Source: an uncultured Candidatus Saccharibacteria bacterium
GTDB lineage: Bacteria > Patescibacteriota > Saccharimonadia > Saccharimonadales > AWTP1-31
Reading direction: 5' to 3'
NCBI GenBank assembly: GCA_903946795.1
Contig: CAJAXB010000002.1
Coordinates: forward strand, 1 to 33,156
Length of the DNA stretch: 33,156 bases
Under the pieces are notes generated by a model that saw only the letters and a program-made list of their open reading frames with translations, had not been told where the DNA came from and did no database searches. The translations under genes were made by a program, and so were the position numbers. This document shows, piece by piece, positions 28,954 to 33,156 of this stretch. Position 1 is the stretch's first letter. The number at the start of each line of letters is the position of its first letter.

Positions 28954-29027
28954 TGGCTGGGGATGAGGGATTCGAACCCCCGATCACGGGACCAGAACCC
29001 GGTGCCTTACCACTTGGCCAATCCCCA
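28954..29027 (-). tRNA. tRNA-Gln (anticodon CTG), CCA encoded
   Basis: Minus strand TGGGGATTGGCCAAGTGGTAAGGCACCGGGTTCTGGTCCCGTGATCGGGGGTTCGAATCCCTCATCCCCAGCCA; anticodon loop TTCTGGT; TTCGAATC T-loop. Confidence 0.95.
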
Positions 29028-29088
29028 ACGAACCAATGTATTTTAGCAAAAAACAACCCGAATTACCAGATATGCCATGTATATTTCA

Positions 29089-29117
29089 TTGATCAATACT
29101 CGTTCAGATGCTAGAAT
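29089..29117 (+). promoter_or_regulatory. metK promoter
   Basis: TTGATC (29089-29094), 17-nt spacer, TAGAAT (29112-29117). Confidence 0.75.
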
Positions 29118-29153
29118 AATAGCGTTAACAATTTAAACATATAAAGAGTGCAG

Positions 29154-29249
29154 TAAGAGATCTAGCTCAGTGATCTGCCAGCAACCTGCGTATTCGTAAG
29201 GTGCTCCATCTAGACCCGGTTTATCCGGGAAAGATATGAATATCTCTTA
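29154..29249 (+). ncRNA. SAM-clan-like riboswitch aptamer upstream of metK (SAM-IV or SAM-I/IV-variant-like)
   Basis: P1 TAAGAGAT/ATCTCTTA (8 bp); conserved CCAGCAACC...AAGGTGCTCC core; CCCGG/CCGGG hairpin; GAAAGATATGA; located directly before metK. Confidence 0.8.
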
Positions 29250-29250
29250 T

Positions 29251-29281
29251 CCTTTCTCGGCATAGCCAGAAAGGTTTTTTT
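29251..29281 (+). terminator. Riboswitch expression-platform terminator abutting the metK ATG
   Basis: CCTTTCT-c-GGC-ata-GCC-AGAAAGG followed by TTTTTTT, then ATG at 29282. Confidence 0.88.
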
Positions 29282-30403
29282 ATGTCAAAAACAATATTTA
29301 CTAGTGAGAGCGTCTGCGCTGGGCACCCTGATAAGATTGCAGATAGAATTAGCGATGCAATCCTCGATGCAATTCTTGAACAAGATCCTCATGCACGTAC
29401 TGGAATTGAGGCTATTGTGGGTGCCAATAGGGTTGCGCTTTTTGGAGAGGTTAATACGAGTGCCGATATAGATCCGGTGCAAATAGCAAAAAGCGTTATT
29501 GTAGAGCTAGGATATACCAATCCTACTTGGGGCTTTTCTGACAAATCTCCTATTGAAAATTATATACATCAGCAATCCCCTGAAATTGCTATTGGCACTG
29601 ATGATGACGAAGGGGCAGGGGATCAGGGCATGATGTTCGGTTTTGCGGTGGACGAAACTCCGGAGCTTTTCCCTCTTCCAATCACGATAGCTCATGAGCT
29701 CACTAAAAGGCTAGACGAAGTACGCGAACAGAACATACTTGCATTCATCCGCCCCGACGGGAAAAGCCAGGTAAGCGTGCGCTATGAAGGTGACACGCCG
29801 GTTGGCATCGAGACGGTTGTTATTGCTACTGCACACGATGAATCTATTTCTGAATCAGAAGTTAAAAAAGCAGTATATGAAAATGTTGTTCTTCCGGTGC
29901 TTAAAAAACACGGATTTTCTATCACACCAAAACAGCTAATAGTGAATGGAACGGGGCTATGGCACATCCCCGGACCACAAAGTGACGCGGGTCTTACGGG
30001 TAGAAAAATCGTCGTCGACACCTACGGAGGCTACGCGCGCGTTGGCGGAGGAGCTTTCAGTGGCAAAGACCCGAGTAAAGTAGATCGTAGTGGAGCGTAT
30101 GCGGCACGGTACATTGCAAAGAATATTGTTGCAGCTGGACTAGCCAAAAAGTGTGAGGTCGGGCTAGCGTATGTTATTGGAAAACCGGATCCACTCATGA
30201 AGACAATTGACGTCTTTGGAACAGGAACGAAGTCTCAAAAAGAGATTGAATCTTTCGCGAATAGGTTAATTGATACTAGCGTAAAAGGCATTGTCGAAAC
30301 CTTAGATCTCAGGAGACCAATATATCAGCAGACGAGCGCTTATGGGCATTTCGGAAAACCTGATCTACCATGGGAAAAAATAGTAAAAAAAGACTTTTCA
30401 TAG
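29282..30403 (+). CDS. metK: S-adenosylmethionine synthetase
   Basis: FTSESVCAGHPDKIADRISDAILDAIL, GAGDQGMMFGFA, GGGAFSGKDPSKVDRSGAYAARYIAKN. Confidence 0.98.
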   Translation: MSKTIFTSESVCAGHPDKIADRISDAILDAILEQDPHARTGIEAIVGANRVALFGEVNTSADIDPVQIAKSVIVELGYTNPTWGFSDKSPIENYIHQQSPEIAIGTDDDEGAGDQGMMFGFAVDETPELFPLPITIAHELTKRLDEVREQNILAFIRPDGKSQVSVRYEGDTPVGIETVVIATAHDESISESEVKKAVYENVVLPVLKKHGFSITPKQLIVNGTGLWHIPGPQSDAGLTGRKIVVDTYGGYARVGGGAFSGKDPSKVDRSGAYAARYIAKNIVAAGLAKKCEVGLAYVIGKPDPLMKTIDVFGTGTKSQKEIESFANRLIDTSVKGIVETLDLRRPIYQQTSAYGHFGKPDLPWEKIVKKDFS

Positions 30404-30458
30404 ACTATTATGCTTACCCTAATTCTTTGCTATAATACGACTATTAAAGGGGTAACAT

Positions 30459-31583
30459 ATGAAACGTAAAAGTCTACTAGTAGCTGCAATAAGCGGTATT
30501 TTGTCATTATTTTTGCTAGGCGGCGTCGCCCGTGCACAGGCAGTGCGCTCAGCCGAGAGTGTCACTGTTCCAAAAAATCAGGTCATTAATTCAATGTTGT
30601 TTAGCACTGGCACAGATATTAAGATTGAAGGCACAATCAATGGAGATGTTTTCTGTTTTGGACAAAACATTACTATCTCGGGAATAGTACTTGGAGATAT
30701 ATATTGTGCAGGACAAAACATTACATTCAGCGGAAACGCTAGCGGTAGTGTTCGCTTAGCATCTCAAAATATTACCTTTTCAGGAAAAACACTTGGAAGT
30801 GTTAGCCTTGCGGCTCAAACTGTGAAAGTTGAAAATGGCACAGACATAGGACGTGATCTGCTTATTGCTGCAGACAATACGACTGTAAATGGAAAAATTG
30901 CACGTGATGCATCTATTGGCGCAAAGAATGCAACAGTACTTGGCACTATAGGTCGAGATTTGGGTGGACGATATCAATTCCTGACACTTGCACCTTCTGC
31001 TAATGTTAAAGGTAATATTGATTACACGAGTAAAAACGATCTCTTGAAAGCATCTAGCACAAAAGTGGGTGGAGAGATTACTCGTCGCAATGTAACATCA
31101 GGTGGTCAGACACAACTTCCTAGCATATATGTTTTTGCTGCATATATGTTTATATCCTTACTTATTGTTTCACTAACACTGGTACTACTTGTTCCAAAGA
31201 TGTTTGCAAAAACGACTAAAGTAATTTCTGAACAAACTGGCAAAACAATTTGGAGAGGCCTATTCATGCTCTTCATAGCTCCAATTGTGCTTATATTTGT
31301 TACGGCTACACTTGTCGGAATTCCACTTGCAGGTTTAGGTCTTGCTGCCTGGGTGCTCATTCTTTCACTCAGCGGCCCAATCTTCGCTTATTCAGTAGGT
31401 CACAAAGTCACAAAAGGGAAAAGCTCACCATTTATGACCATGCTTGCTGGGTCTGTGATTGTACTTGCGCTGTATCTTGTTCCATTCATCAATGCAATCC
31501 TTGGACTCATTGTGGGCGTAGTAGGTTCTGGTGCTGCAGTTGGAGCACTTCGTGACCATAAACTCGTATCTAAGAAGTCTTAG
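30459..31583 (+). CDS. Secreted bactofilin-like beta-helix domain fused to C-terminal TM domain
   Basis: Signal-like N-terminus; repeats INGDVFCFGQNITISGIVLGDIYCAGQNITFSGNASGSV; three or more TM helices at the C-terminus; TATAAT and AAAGGGG SD. Confidence 0.8.
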   Translation: MKRKSLLVAAISGILSLFLLGGVARAQAVRSAESVTVPKNQVINSMLFSTGTDIKIEGTINGDVFCFGQNITISGIVLGDIYCAGQNITFSGNASGSVRLASQNITFSGKTLGSVSLAAQTVKVENGTDIGRDLLIAADNTTVNGKIARDASIGAKNATVLGTIGRDLGGRYQFLTLAPSANVKGNIDYTSKNDLLKASSTKVGGEITRRNVTSGGQTQLPSIYVFAAYMFISLLIVSLTLVLLVPKMFAKTTKVISEQTGKTIWRGLFMLFIAPIVLIFVTATLVGIPLAGLGLAAWVLILSLSGPIFAYSVGHKVTKGKSSPFMTMLAGSVIVLALYLVPFINAILGLIVGVVGSGAAVGALRDHKLVSKKS

Positions 31584-31592
31584 GTATTTGAT

Positions 31593-32222
31593 ATGACAAT
31601 AAGGGGAAAGCGGGCACAGCAACCAATTATCATCGGTCTTGTTGTATCCGCAAGTATCCTTGCTATTAGTACGTTACTTGCATCGACCCAGAATTTGTCC
31701 ATACTTGAGCAAAATATATTTACGACTATATTCGAATCGACCAACCAGCTGTATAGCTTAGCGTTGGTTATTACACTACTTGGAAGTGGCTGGATGGTTC
31801 TTGGTCTCCTCATATCATTAGTAATTATGAAAAAGAATGATCTTGCATTGCAGGTCTTCCTCTTAAGTTCTGCGACATATGTCATTACGCAGTTCATGAA
31901 AGATACAATCGCTCGCCCAAGACCCCTTGAGCTTGTTTCAAGCCTAGCCTCAAGGCAATATAGTGCCTCTGGTTTTGGGTTTCCATCTGGGCATTCAGCA
32001 CTCAGCATGGTCTGTGCACTCATTATCTTGCCGTATGTATCGAGACCCTGGAAGCTCGGCATTATTCTGGGAGTGATATGTGTTGGATTGTCTAGGATAT
32101 ATCTAGGCGTGCATGCACCACTCGATGTTATTGGGGGATGGAGTTTGGCTATTGTCGTATGGTCACTTTTCATGCTCTTTTTTTCTAAAAATAGCCTTGC
32201 AAAAAAATCGCGTAAACCATAA
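31593..32222 (+). CDS. PAP2 superfamily phosphatase
   Basis: KDTIARPRPLE, PSGHSALS, SRIYLGVHAPLDVIGGW (C1-C3 motifs). Confidence 0.92.
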   Translation: MTIRGKRAQQPIIIGLVVSASILAISTLLASTQNLSILEQNIFTTIFESTNQLYSLALVITLLGSGWMVLGLLISLVIMKKNDLALQVFLLSSATYVITQFMKDTIARPRPLELVSSLASRQYSASGFGFPSGHSALSMVCALIILPYVSRPWKLGIILGVICVGLSRIYLGVHAPLDVIGGWSLAIVVWSLFMLFFSKNSLAKKSRKP

Positions 32223-32251
32223 GCTTAATATGGAAGTGTGAGGCTTCCCCT

Positions 32252-32285
32252 GAACCTCTGGCAGTGCCAGGGGTTCCTTGTTTTT
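32252..32285 (+). terminator. Intrinsic terminator after PAP2 gene
   Basis: GAACCTCTGGCA / TGCCAGGGGTTC followed by CTTGTTTTT. Confidence 0.85.
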
Positions 32286-32356
32286 ATGGAGATATCAGTG
32301 ACAAAGTCCGCTCCTATCACGTATGATAGAAGGGTTAATCAAAGGATTTTGTTTTT

Positions 32357-33112
32357 ATGGCTACATTAGCACAAGTTATTTTATTCGCATTTTTAGGGGG
32401 CGTAATCTCTCTTGTAGGAGGACTGCTACTCCTTAGTAACAAAAAGTTAGCAAAAGCATTAGAGGCGTACGGTATGCCGTTCGCTGCCGGAGCACTGCTA
32501 GCTGCAGTATTTCTAGATTTACTCACAGATGGTATTGAAGAGGCACCGGCTGGCACTGTACTCACAGCTACCATGGTTGGTATTTTTATCTTTTTCTTTG
32601 CTGAGAGGTTCTTACGTTGGTTTCATCATCACCATCAGCACGGTTCACCAGATCCATCAGTGTCATTAATTGTTGCTGGAGATACGATCCACAACGCGCT
32701 AGATGGCATTGCTATTGCAGCGGCTTTCTTAGTAAGTGTCCCGACTGGAATAGTCACTACAATAGCAGTCGCTGCTCACGAGATTCCTCAAGAAATTGGT
32801 GATTTTGGATTGCTTCTATCAAAGGGGGTAAGGCGATCTAAAGTTCTACTTATTAACGTCGTAAGTGCACTTGCAACCGTTGTGACAGCGATTATTACCT
32901 TCCAGCTAGGAAGTAACACCGAGTTGCCTTTAGGAGTTCTATTAGGTATAAGCGCCGGGTTCTTGCTCTATATAGCTTTGAGCGACATCATTCCAACGAT
33001 TCATGAGAAATCAACAAATAAACGATTGTTTGAACTACAGCCGTTTCTTATGATTCTTGGTGCATGTCTTGTAGCCCTTTCAATTCAAATAGCTCATCAT
33101 ATTGCTGAATAA
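32357..33112 (+). CDS. ZIP-family metal transporter
   Basis: GDTIHNALDGIAIAAAF and AVAAHEIPQEIGDFGLLL are ZIP TM4/TM5 metal motifs; HHHHQHG loop. Confidence 0.92.
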   Translation: MATLAQVILFAFLGGVISLVGGLLLLSNKKLAKALEAYGMPFAAGALLAAVFLDLLTDGIEEAPAGTVLTATMVGIFIFFFAERFLRWFHHHHQHGSPDPSVSLIVAGDTIHNALDGIAIAAAFLVSVPTGIVTTIAVAAHEIPQEIGDFGLLLSKGVRRSKVLLINVVSALATVVTAIITFQLGSNTELPLGVLLGISAGFLLYIALSDIIPTIHEKSTNKRLFELQPFLMILGACLVALSIQIAHHIAE

Positions 33113-33156
33113 GAATAAGCAGCGTTTATCTATAAACCCCGATAAGCTATACTGTA

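Noticed and set aside
28899-29114. 71-aa + strand ORF (MAGDEGFEPPITGPEPGALPLGQ...)
   Set aside because: It is antisense to tRNA-Gln; DEGFEPP...PGALPLG is a well-known spurious translation of tRNA antisense.

Overview
The window is about 33 kb of a compact, gene-dense bacterial chromosome. It looks like a reduced-genome CPR/Patescibacteria lineage, plausibly Saccharibacteria (TM7); that placement is inferred from gene content and style and was not tested. Recognisable housekeeping genes: leuS, rpmF, nusB, rnc, rpsP, a khpA-like KH gene, trmD, a DEAD-box helicase, typA/bipA, a PIF1-like helicase, metK and tRNA-Gln(CTG). Accessory or envelope genes: a NodB deacetylase, an M15/DUF5715-like protein, a Cu/Zn SOD, a Thr-linker surface protein, a membrane-anchored collagen-like protein, a left-handed beta-helix protein, an Lnt-like protein, a CHAP hydrolase, TspO, a bactofilin-like membrane protein, PAP2 and a ZIP transporter. 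There is also a 1277-aa all-helical repeat protein with a distinctive C-terminal domain. The strongest non-coding signals are two. (1) A SAM-clan-like riboswitch directly upstream of metK, with a terminator that also contains the Shine-Dalgarno and a perfect 9-bp antiterminator alternative. (2) A promoter, structured leader, 16-codon micro-ORF and intrinsic terminator between khpA and trmD; the ORF ends ...ACC CCC TAG inside the terminator, which suggests a testable TrmD/m1G37-sensing attenuator. Other observations: at least ten genes with a -10 box 6-10 nt before the ATG (leaderless candidates), a translationally coupled 40-aa membrane microprotein before a signal-less Cu/Zn SOD, and intrinsic terminators embedded in two small ORFs.
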